11,775 bases of DNA from Leptolyngbyaceae cyanobacterium CSSed165cm_216 (GTDB taxonomy: Bacteria; Cyanobacteriota; Cyanobacteriia; Phormidesmidales; Phormidesmidaceae): assembly GCA_007135385.1 (NCBI GenBank), contig SLIY01000363.1, positions 1-11,775 of the forward strand. The letters run 5' to 3'. Below are positions 1-6,010 of this stretch, piece after piece. Both the position numbers and the translations under genes were made by a program. The notes under the pieces are model-generated. The model made no database searches, was not told where the DNA came from, and worked only from the letters and a program-made list of their open reading frames with translations. Numbering within the stretch: position 1 is the first letter of the stretch; each line of letters opens with the position of its first letter.

Positions 1-623
1 CTAGCCCAAAAAGATACTTTATGATTCTCACCCGTAGCATAAAGCTTCTAGAAAATACGCTCACTTATTTTTATTGTTGACAAACAATCAGGATAATATT
101 GGCAAAGACACCTGCCTGTTGCGTTGACAGGACTACACTTACAGAACCGTAAGGCTATAGTCTTGTTAGAACTAATCGTCACAAACAAAATAGAGTCCTC
201 AAAAAGATTCTAAGTAGTGTCACCTAATCAGGGTGCTTAAGATTTTTGCATCATTTTTTGTGGCAATTAATCAAGGATCGCATCTATCCCAAAAACTCAA
301 GTTCAACAACCCTATCTAGACCGAATCAACCAGTCTGCCTAAGCTTGAAACATGATTGAAGTGCATATATTCTTTTCAAGAATTGAAGCATCTACTCGGC
401 CACAGGAAAATTCCATGGCGGTGAAACATAAAGAAGCTTTCTTCTACTTCCTATCCAAAAGCGCATAGGAAATGCTTTGGATGAAGATTTGTATTTGCTA
501 GCATTTAGCCTCTTCTCATCACCAATTTAGAGTCACTTTATACGCGACTTCTGAGATGGTGAAGCAACTGAATTGGTGCGGACTTTTAATGTTAGGAAAT
601 AGGCTATTTTTTAATCCAAAAAA
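1..623. other. AT-rich intergenic region without a recognisable gene
   Basis: No convincing coding frame or RNA gene is visible in this 623-base stretch. Two perfect TTGACA hexamers occur (77-82 and 124-129), but neither has a good -10 hexamer at 16-18 bases. A TATAGT at 156-161 lies 26 bases after the second. The first TTGACA overlaps a small palindrome, ATTGTT-GACA-AACAAT (73-88). Near the 3' end there is an 11-bp inverted repeat (520-530 with 568-578). The base composition is AT-rich like the following gene and unlike everything after about 2.6 kb, and no HIP1 octamer is present. It may be regulatory DNA of the downstream oxygenase gene or decayed acquired DNA. Confidence 0.5.
520..578 (+). 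promoter_or_regulatory. long-loop inverted repeat upstream of the oxygenase gene
   Basis: CACCAATTTAG (520-530) pairs with CTGAATTGGTG (568-578): 11 positions, ten Watson-Crick and one G·U in RNA, closing a 37-base loop. It ends 45 bases before the ATG at 624 and is followed by a short T run (582-586). It could be an mRNA leader stem-loop or an operator with spaced half-sites. The sequence does not decide between them. Confidence 0.3.
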
Positions 624-1670
624 ATGCTTGATTCTCTTATTATGCCAGCACGAAAAGAATCACCCAAATCGCACATCAACACTAAAACTACTCATTTTAC
701 AAAGAGAAATTTGATGCAGATCAAGACAAGCCAAGACAATAGGGCATTCCGCGCACTAGAAAAAATTATTTACTATTGCAAAACAAATTTTTATTACTTA
801 AGAGAAGATAAAAGCTTCTTTTTGATGAAGTATCTGGCTAGATTTTGCCTTGTTCGGGACTGTTCAAGGATTGGGGTAAAGCGATTATCCTTGCCACCTA
901 TCCAGTCTGGAACTTTTGCCATTGAATTAGATCATCCTTTGTCAGAAGTGACTGACTGTCTCGAAAGCGATGGATACTATTCAGGATTAAGACTAAATCA
1001 GGCCCAAATCAATGCTGTGCTAGATTTTGCCTATAGCCACCCCTGTTATGCTAATAGAGATTCAGGTTATAAGATTACGGTTAAAAGCCCCAACCCCAAA
1101 GATCTTGGTATTAATGTTGGGATCAAATATGCTAGTTACCTCCACAGCCAGGATATGTGTGAAGTTATACAGGTATTGAAGCGGGACCCCATCATCTTAT
1201 CTATTGCCCATCAATACTTAGGTCGGTCACCTGTTTACATGCACAGTGACTTGCTATGGAGTTTTCCCAGACCTTTAAAGGACGTAGAAAAGCTTGCGGC
1301 TGCCCAGGTCTTTCATTGTGACATTAATGACTATCGATCACTGAAGTTCTTTTTCTACTTAACCGATGTTTCCCAGCAAGATGGAGCACATTTATACATC
1401 AAGGGTACCCATCGGCACCGTCGCTTGCGAGATCAGCTATTAGGTCAAAGGCTAGCCAGTAAAGCTGATCAAAACATTATCCAGACTTATGGAGAAAGTA
1501 ATATTGTCACCATAACAGGACCAGCAGGACTTGGCTTTGTCGGCGACCCATACTGCATCCACCGAGGCAGCAATGTTGGTGGAACCAGGAATCGACTACT
1601 GTTGCAGCTTGAGTTTGGTCTTTACACGTATAAAACCTACTACAAACATAAGGTTCTAAAGGTGGCCTGA
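624..1670 (+). CDS. phytanoyl-CoA dioxygenase-like (PhyH) Fe(II)/2-oxoglutarate oxygenase
   Basis: Likely a non-heme iron oxygenase that hydroxylates a small molecule or lipid using O2 and 2-oxoglutarate; the substrate is unknown. The double-stranded beta-helix is recognisable in the C-terminal half. HCD at residues 231-233 supplies the proximal His and Asp ligands, and H313 in CIHRG is the expected distal His. The GTHRHRR stretch (261-267) resembles the PhyH strand ending in GSH-R, and R322 or R324 in TRNRLLLQ would bind the 2-oxoglutarate carboxylate. All core ligands are present, so the protein looks intact. The N-terminal 30 residues look non-conserved and basic, and the ATG at 624 has no Shine-Dalgarno at useful distance. 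The ATG at 714 (residue 31), preceded by AAGAGA at six bases' spacing, is an attractive alternative start. The gene is clearly lower in GC than its neighbours and stands alone, which suggests horizontal acquisition. Family assignment is fairly secure; the role is not. Confidence 0.8.
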   Translation: MLDSLIMPARKESPKSHINTKTTHFTKRNLMQIKTSQDNRAFRALEKIIYYCKTNFYYLREDKSFFLMKYLARFCLVRDCSRIGVKRLSLPPIQSGTFAIELDHPLSEVTDCLESDGYYSGLRLNQAQINAVLDFAYSHPCYANRDSGYKITVKSPNPKDLGINVGIKYASYLHSQDMCEVIQVLKRDPIILSIAHQYLGRSPVYMHSDLLWSFPRPLKDVEKLAAAQVFHCDINDYRSLKFFFYLTDVSQQDGAHLYIKGTHRHRRLRDQLLGQRLASKADQNIIQTYGESNIVTITGPAGLGFVGDPYCIHRGSNVGGTRNRLLLQLEFGLYTYKTYYKHKVLKVA

Positions 1671-1685
1671 TTCTAACTTGTTATC

Positions 1686-1724
1686 AGGGTAGGTGCCTGC
1701 CCCCAGGGGGCAGGCACCTACCCT
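1686..1724. terminator. perfect palindrome with 19-bp arms between convergent genes
   Basis: The left arm 1686-1704 (AGGGTAGGTGCCTGCCCCC) is exactly complementary to the right arm 1706-1724, with a single A between them. In RNA it would fold into a very stable GC-rich hairpin from either strand. It lies 16 bases after the oxygenase stop codon and 33 bases before the stop codon of the convergent DUF2062 gene, the position expected of a bidirectional transcription stop. No U-tract follows on either strand, so classical intrinsic termination is not assured. It might instead be one copy of a dispersed palindromic repeat. Confidence 0.5.
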
Positions 1725-1756
1725 AGGGCGGACTATGTTCCTATGGAGGATATCGC

Positions 1757-2299
1757 TTAATCTTCCACGTCCAGATCTTTGGCACGCAGAGTAGTAGACG
1801 ACCGTCGCGAGCGCAGGCGTCGAATCAACGGCAAACTCCCGTAGTAGCTGCCCATACCAGCAATCATCCCCACCGTTGTACTACCCAACAATAATCGGGT
1901 AGAGACCTCAGTGCCCATATCCATCCAACTGTGCAGGGTATCCAAATCCTGAAAGCTGGGTACCGGGCCGCTGCCCAATAGCCAATGACCGATCTGGTAA
2001 TTAAAGGCAAACAGAGGCACATAGGTGAAGGGGTTACTAATCCAGGTGGCAGCGGCAGCCATGATCCGGTTGCCGCGCATGGCTGTAGCCACCCCCACCC
2101 CAATTATGATCTGAAACCCAAATAGCGGAAAACAGCCGGAAAACACACCGCTTGCTAGCCCCCGGGCCAAATGCTCGGGGCTACCTTGCAGCCGCAGGAA
2201 GCGCCAATACAGGTAGCGCATTTGCCGCTTCCACCGGGGTTTAGCAGGTTTACGCATAGACGATTGTGGACTACGGGAGGCGTCCGTAATGGTGGTCAT
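1757..2299 (-). CDS. DUF2062 domain membrane protein
   Basis: A 180-residue protein with a basic N-terminus and a DUF2062 core. The family pattern is seen in LARGLASGVFSGCFPLFGFQ (44-63) and TWISNPFTYVPLFAFN (85-100). Three hydrophobic stretches, roughly 46-71, 78-108 and 133-157, predict a small integral membrane protein; a basic and then acidic tail follows. The family is widespread in bacteria and sometimes fused to or near glycosyltransferases, but its biochemical role is not established, so none is claimed. The ATG at 2299 has no clear Shine-Dalgarno; a second Met at residue 15 also lacks one. The gene is divergent from mnmE and convergent with the oxygenase gene. Confidence 0.75.
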   Translation of the reverse strand: MTTITDASRSPQSSMRKPAKPRWKRQMRYLYWRFLRLQGSPEHLARGLASGVFSGCFPLFGFQIIIGVGVATAMRGNRIMAAAATWISNPFTYVPLFAFNYQIGHWLLGSGPVPSFQDLDTLHSWMDMGTEVSTRLLLGSTTVGMIAGMGSYYGSLPLIRRLRSRRSSTTLRAKDLDVED

Positions 2300-2344
2300 A
2301 GGTGTGTGAGGTCGAAGGAATAGAAAAATGGTAGAGCAGCGAAC

Positions 2345-2364
2345 CCTGACGGTTCAATGTCAGG
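2345..2364. repeat. short hairpin CCTGAC / GTCAGG
   Basis: A perfect 6-bp inverted repeat with an 8-base spacer (ggttcaat) lies 46 bases upstream of the DUF2062 start. The spacer resembles a tRNA T-loop, but no acceptor, D or anticodon arms surround it, so it is treated only as a small palindrome, possibly an operator. Confidence 0.25.
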
Positions 2365-2378
2365 TAAATCAACCAAAC

Positions 2379-2437
2379 CTAAGTCCAGACCTAGAGTTTT
2401 GCCTGTGGGAAAATTCTAGATCCTGAGCTGGACTTGG
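2379..2437. promoter_or_regulatory. nested inverted repeat in the DUF2062/mnmE divergent region
   Basis: The outer arms AAGTCCAG (2381-2388) and CTGGACTT (2428-2435) are perfectly complementary and extend by two more pairs, one of them G·T. The inner arms CTAGAGTTTT (2391-2400) and AAAATTCTAG (2410-2419) match at nine of ten positions, the exception being G·T. The central loop is GCCTGTGGG. The whole structure abuts the candidate mnmE -10 element. It may be a regulator binding region, a leader hairpin of the divergent DUF2062 transcript, or a remnant of a small inverted-repeat element. Confidence 0.4.
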
Positions 2438-2443
2438 TATAGT
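2435..2443 (+). promoter_or_regulatory. candidate extended -10 promoter of mnmE
   Basis: TGGTATAGT fits the extended -10 pattern TGn-TATAAT with one mismatch. No good -35 hexamer is present (TTCTAG at 2414-2419, 18-base spacer, is weak), as is common for extended -10 promoters. Transcription would begin near 2450, giving a leader of about 95 bases before mnmE. The 3' end of the nested inverted repeat overlaps the TG of this element. Confidence 0.35.
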
Positions 2444-2542
2444 ACTCCCATTGTATCGGCGAAACTAGCGCATTACCGCGAGCTGCCGTTGCTTTGAGAG
2501 AACTTCAAGCTATCCAGCTGTCTCTAAAGTTTGCTCTAATGG

Positions 2543-3970
2543 ATGGGCAAGGGACTCATTCATCGCAATCCTATGGGCCATCCTCGCCAAAGTCATATCT
2601 CCCAGGCAGAAACAATTGTGGCGATCGCCACGGCGGTTGTGCCCCAACAGGGCAGCGTAGGTATCGTGCGATTATCTGGGGCAGAGGCCCTAACCGTTGC
2701 TCGTGCCCTATTTGACGCTCCTGGGCAGCAACCCTGGGACAGTCATCGTATTCTCTATGGCTATGTGCGCCATCCCCAAACTGGGCAGATTGTCGATCAG
2801 GCCCTGTTGTTGCTGATGCTGGCCCCCCGGTCTTATACCCGTGAGGATGTGGTGGAGTTTCACTGCCACGGTGGCTTAATGGCCGTACAGCAGGTGCAGC
2901 AGTTGTGTATTGGCCAGGGAGCCCGGTTGGCCCAACCCGGGGAGTTTACCCTGCGGGCTTTTCTAAATGGGCGGCTTGATCTGACCCAGGCAGAAGGGGT
3001 AGCGGATTTAGTGGCGGCCCAGTCAACCCTAGCGGCCAAATCTGCTCTGGCTGGGGTGCAGGGCAAACTGATGACACCGATTCGACAGTTGCGATCGGCC
3101 TGCTTGGATATATTGGCCGAAGTTGAAGCTCGTATTGACTTTGAGGACGACCTGCCCCCCCTAGATGAACCGGCCATTCGCCACCAGTTGGCCACGGTGC
3201 GCGCCCATGTCACTCAATTGTTGGCCACCGCTGAGCAGGGGGAACTACTGCGCACCGGCCTGAAGGTGGCGATTGTGGGCCGCCCCAATGTGGGTAAGTC
3301 GAGTTTGCTGAATGCCTGGAGTCGCTGCGATCGCGCCATTGTTACCGACCTACCCGGCACCACCCGAGACCTGGTGGAATCCCAATTGGTGGTGGGTGGC
3401 ATCCCGATTCAGGTGCTGGATACCGCCGGAATTCGTGACGCCACCGATCAGGTGGAACAAATCGGGGTAGCGCGATCGCGCCAAGCCGCCCAGGCCGCCG
3501 ATTTGGTGCTGCTAACCATTGATGCTAGCGTCGGCTGGACCCCAGCAGACCAAGCCTTGTACCAACTGGTGGGCGATCGCCCCCTGATTTTGATTGTGAA
3601 TAAGATTGATTTGGTGGCCACCGCCAGTCTGCCGCCCCTGCCAGACCCTACCCTGCCCGTGGTCTATACCGCCGCCGCCCAAAACCAGGGGATTGAGGCC
3701 CTAGAGCAGGCTATTCTGAAAACTATTCAGGCGGATCAACTCTCCGCCAGTAACCTGGACTTTACGGTTAACCAACGCCAAGCCGCTGCCCTGACCCAGG
3801 CCCAAACCGCCCTAGGACAGGTACAACACACCATCGATCAGCAACTGCCCCTCGACTTTTGGACCATCGACCTGCGGATCGCTATTCAGGCGTTGGGGTC
3901 CATCACTGGCCATGACATCACCGAGTCAATGCTGGATGAAATCTTCAGCCGCTTCTGCATTGGTAAATAG
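2543..3970 (+). CDS. mnmE: tRNA uridine-5-carboxymethylaminomethyl(34) modification GTPase MnmE
   Basis: MnmE works with MnmG (GidA) to place the 5-carboxymethylaminomethyl group on wobble uridine 34 of several tRNAs, using a folate-derived one-carbon unit and GTP hydrolysis. The N-terminal folate-binding domain carries ATAVVPQQGSVGIVRLSG (29-46) and NGRLDLTQAEGVADLV (142-157). The G domain is complete: GRPNVGKS P-loop (246-253), TTRD G2 (273-276), DTAG G3 (293-296) and NKID G4 (353-356). The protein ends in FCIGK, with the family's essential C-terminal Cys at 472. The length of 475 residues is slightly above the usual 455-465; starting at the second Met (2573, residue 11) would give 465, and neither start has a strong Shine-Dalgarno. 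The gene stands alone and is not in an operon with mnmG here. Identification is essentially certain. Confidence 0.97.
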   Translation: MGKGLIHRNPMGHPRQSHISQAETIVAIATAVVPQQGSVGIVRLSGAEALTVARALFDAPGQQPWDSHRILYGYVRHPQTGQIVDQALLLLMLAPRSYTREDVVEFHCHGGLMAVQQVQQLCIGQGARLAQPGEFTLRAFLNGRLDLTQAEGVADLVAAQSTLAAKSALAGVQGKLMTPIRQLRSACLDILAEVEARIDFEDDLPPLDEPAIRHQLATVRAHVTQLLATAEQGELLRTGLKVAIVGRPNVGKSSLLNAWSRCDRAIVTDLPGTTRDLVESQLVVGGIPIQVLDTAGIRDATDQVEQIGVARSRQAAQAADLVLLTIDASVGWTPADQALYQLVGDRPLILIVNKIDLVATASLPPLPDPTLPVVYTAAAQNQGIEALEQAILKTIQADQLSASNLDFTVNQRQAAALTQAQTALGQVQHTIDQQLPLDFWTIDLRIAIQALGSITGHDITESMLDEIFSRFCIGK

Positions 3971-4102
3971 TCATGCAGACTGCTCAGATGCCCTGGAAAG
4001 CCATACCACCCCTGCCCCAGCAATCGGCTTTCTCCTGTCTGCCTGAGGCCAGTGGGAATGAACAGGGCGCTCTGATCCTGCCGTGCCCGGCCCAAGACCA
4101 CC

Positions 4103-4119
4103 GAGGTTTTCAAAACCTC
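4103..4119. terminator. weak palindrome GAGGTTTT-C-AAAACCTC between convergent genes
   Basis: A perfect 8-bp inverted repeat around one base lies between the mnmE stop (3970) and the stop of the convergent repeat-protein gene (4144). The stem is short and AT-rich in the centre and no U-tract follows, so termination activity is uncertain. It is the only hairpin seen in this 173-base intergenic gap. Confidence 0.3.
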
Positions 4120-4139
4120 AGCGGTCTCCTCAGCGGTCT
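4116..4139. repeat. perfect 12-bp tandem duplication
   Basis: CCTCAGCGGTCT occurs twice head to tail (4116-4127 and 4128-4139). The first copy shares its first four bases with the right arm of the palindrome at 4103-4119. It ends four bases before the stop codon of the minus-strand gene. It looks like a slippage duplication. Confidence 0.7.
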
Positions 4140-4143
4140 ACGG

Positions 4144-5163
4144 CTATTCTGCAACGTCCTTGCTCACCCGCCAGGCGGTCTGGCTCCCCAGCTTACCCGA
4201 CTTGGTAAAGACCCAGCTGCCGCGCCGAAACGAGTCGTGGCCCTTGGGGCAGGTTGGTTTCACCCCAATTAGCTGGTGAATTTCCTCACTGGCTAAAATC
4301 CAGCTGTTGGTGCAGGCCTGCTCTAGCACTTCCATATACCAGAGCGGGTTGACCGGGGGCTGCGGTCTAGCCCTCAGGGTTTCGCTGAGGCGGTCTAGGG
4401 CCGCGGCGATCGCCTCCATGGCCTGAGGGGTTTTCCCGCCAGGCTCGACCGTCGGGGGCTCGACCATCGGGGGGTAAGCCACATCTGGGAAGAGAGCTGA
4501 AGGCTTGGGCGCAACCGGTGGCTGAGACTCCGGTGGAGTCGTCGGAGTCACCAACCAGGGATCGTCCGAGGGTGGGGGCGAGGGTGGGGGCGAAGCGGGT
4601 AGCCCAGTCGCAGCAGATTCTGGCGCGGCGACAGGCGTTGCCCCCGAGGCTGAGGCAGCCTGGCCTGGCTTGGGTTTTAGCTCAAACTCGTGTTTTTGCA
4701 ACCACAGGTGGTTCAGCTCTGTGGCCCAGCTATAGAGATAACTCGCCGAGTCTGGGTCGCCATTGGCAGCGAGCTGGGCGGCAACCTGTTGCATGTAGTG
4801 GACTAAGCCTGGGCCGATTAGCCCCTCATGGGCTGCTAACAGATCCCCCTCAGTGCCCTCAGGGCAGTCTAAAAGGGCTTTGATCAACTCCAGGTAAGCC
4901 TGGGCTTGGTCGTCTTCCTGGGCAGGGGGAACGGTTTGAGCCATAAACAGGTGGTGAATTTGCCCAGCCAGGTTGTGGAGAAACTTGGCTTCTTTGGCAC
5001 TGCCTTGACGGATCAATTGAGCAGCCACTTGTTCCATCACTTGCACCAATTCTGGGGTGACCAGCCCTTCATTTTGGCGTAGCAAAATCCATTCCTCTCC
5101 ACTGGGGCACACCAGCAGTTGTTCGATTAGGCTGATATAGCTCCGTAAGCGTTGTTGGTTCAT
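4144..5163 (-). CDS. cyanobacterial two-repeat protein with proline-rich linker, function unknown
   Basis: A 339-residue soluble protein without signal peptide or membrane segment. Two homologous helical repeats of about 67 residues fill 9-75 and 89-155. Both show the pattern LL.CP.G......L....EGL..P.LV..M.QVAAQL...G....A..L......L.HL. Similar repeats occur, as I recall, in cyanobacterial multidomain proteins such as CHAT-domain proteins. Residues 163-270 are a low-complexity proline/serine/alanine linker. A compact C-terminal domain follows (273-335): LWYMEVLEQA, a WILASEEIHQLIG segment and RGSWVFTKSGKLGSQTAWRV, a pattern I associate with conserved cyanobacterial hypotheticals and possibly a small binding domain. 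The architecture suggests an adaptor or interaction protein rather than an enzyme. A GGAG (5175-5178) lies 11 bases before the ATG at 5163, supporting this start weakly. The gene is convergent with mnmE and divergent from the flavin-reductase-like gene. Confidence 0.75.
   Translation of the reverse strand: MNQQRLRSYISLIEQLLVCPSGEEWILLRQNEGLVTPELVQVMEQVAAQLIRQGSAKEAKFLHNLAGQIHHLFMAQTVPPAQEDDQAQAYLELIKALLDCPEGTEGDLLAAHEGLIGPGLVHYMQQVAAQLAANGDPDSASYLYSWATELNHLWLQKHEFELKPKPGQAASASGATPVAAPESAATGLPASPPPSPPPSDDPWLVTPTTPPESQPPVAPKPSALFPDVAYPPMVEPPTVEPGGKTPQAMEAIAAALDRLSETLRARPQPPVNPLWYMEVLEQACTNSWILASEEIHQLIGVKPTCPKGHDSFRRGSWVFTKSGKLGSQTAWRVSKDVAE
4442..4471 (-). repeat. 15-bp tandem repeat in the linker of the two-repeat protein
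   Basis: GGCTCGACCGTCGGG (4442-4456) is followed directly by a copy with one substitution (4457-4471). On the coding strand it encodes the PPMVEPPTVEP portion of the linker. It is in frame (five codons), so the linker has lengthened without loss of reading frame. Confidence 0.7.
4568..4591 (-). repeat. perfect 12-bp tandem repeat in the linker of the two-repeat protein
   Basis: GAGGGTGGGGGC occurs twice in tandem (4568-4579, 4580-4591) and encodes SPPPSPPPS. It is an in-frame four-codon duplication in the same proline-rich linker as the 15-bp repeat. Confidence 0.75.
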
Positions 5164-5401
5164 AGGGGCGATGGCTCCATTGCATTAGAGCGCTATCTCT
5201 ATCCTCTTGCAAATCTGAGCCAGGTATGGGCAGAAGTCATGAAGCGTAATGCTCGATCTAGGCGATCGCATCGCTGCGCCCCCAATGGCCCTCGACCCAT
5301 TAAAAGTTGTTGTCGATCGCCGCCATCCCCCCCAAAAGTTTGTAGCCTAGATCACAGGAGGCTTCTCGCCGACTGCACTCCTGGACGAGAACTGTCAGCC
5401 C
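5164..5401. other. divergent intergenic region
   Basis: This 238-base region must carry the promoters of the two-repeat protein gene (minus) and of the flavin-reductase-like gene cluster (plus). One HIP1 octamer sits at 5262-5269. No hexamer pair with good spacing was found. A perfect AGGAGG (5356-5361) lies about 40 bases before the ATG at 5402, too far to serve it, and no start codon follows it at useful distance. Its CAGGAG can pair with CTCCTG (5378-5383). Confidence 0.4.
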
Positions 5402-6010
5402 ATGCCTCAAGCCACCCCTCGCACCCTAGTTTCCCTAGATCTTAGCCAACCCCTCTGGGAGCGGGTCTTTACCGTTGCCCCACTGGTGGTGATCGGCACC
5501 CAGGAAGCCGATGGCACCTACGATCTGGCCCCTAAACACATGGCCATGCCCCTGGGCTGGGGTCATTACTTTGGCTTTGTCTGCACGCCCCGCCACCACA
5601 CCTACCAAAATATTCAGCGCACGGGGGTGTTCACCGTCAGCTTTCCCCAGCCGCACCAAATTCTGGCCACTAGCCTGACCGCCGCCCCCCGCTGCGACGA
5701 TGACCAAAAGCCCTCCCTGGTAGCTCTACCCACGGTCAAATCCCAGGGGGTAGAGGGGGTCTTTCTGCAAGACGCCTACCTCTGCCTCGACTGTGAGCTC
5801 GATCGCATTGTGGATGGATTTGGCGACAACAGCCTGATTGCGGGTAAGATTCTCGCCGCCCAGGTGGATGAAGCCGCCCTGCGCCTCTCCGCCCGGGACG
5901 ATCAAGACCTGCTGCGTCGAGCGCCCTTGCTAGCCTACCTGTCGCCGGGGCGCTTCGCCACCCTTGACCACAGCCAGGCGTTCCCATTCCACGAGGGGTT
6001 TCAGCGATGA
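5402..6010 (+). CDS. flavin reductase-like FMN-binding split-barrel protein
   Basis: A 202-residue protein of the flavin reductase-like (split beta-barrel, FMN-binding) superfamily. Typical features are the opening barrel strand and turn PLVVIGTQEADGTYDLAPK (27-45), the MPLGWGHYFGFVC strand (49-61) after which CTPRHHTYQNI matches the family's TP-x-H-T-x-N-I segment, and GVFTVSFP (75-82). Such proteins bind FMN and act as NAD(P)H:flavin oxidoreductases or as oxygenase/reductase partners; the real substrate cannot be read. The stop codon overlaps the next start in ATGA (6007-6010), so it is translationally coupled to the M20 peptidase gene and probably in the same transcript. The ATG has only a weak upstream GAGA. 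There is no signal peptide, so it is cytoplasmic. Confidence 0.8.
   Translation: MPQATPRTLVSLDLSQPLWERVFTVAPLVVIGTQEADGTYDLAPKHMAMPLGWGHYFGFVCTPRHHTYQNIQRTGVFTVSFPQPHQILATSLTAAPRCDDDQKPSLVALPTVKSQGVEGVFLQDAYLCLDCELDRIVDGFGDNSLIAGKILAAQVDEAALRLSARDDQDLLRRAPLLAYLSPGRFATLDHSQAFPFHEGFQR

Noticed and set aside
77..161. Consensus-like promoter hexamers TTGACA (77, 124) and TATAGT (156)
   Set aside because: The spacings (none suitable near the first, 26 bases for the second) do not make a functional -35/-10 pair, and they lie about 460-550 bases from the gene.
2345..2364. Possible tRNA T-arm (stem with GGTTCAAT loop)
   Set aside because: The loop register is wrong and no acceptor, D-arm or anticodon arm can be drawn around it.
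3973..4272. 99-codon plus-strand frame starting three bases after the mnmE stop
   Set aside because: It runs antisense into the well-supported two-repeat protein gene and shows no recognisable domain; its position directly after mnmE appears fortuitous.
5152..5445. 97-codon plus-strand frame across the divergent intergenic region, containing AGGAGG at 5356
   Set aside because: It overlaps the starts of both flanking genes, is low in recognisable protein pattern, and the AGGAGG is not followed by a start codon at useful distance.
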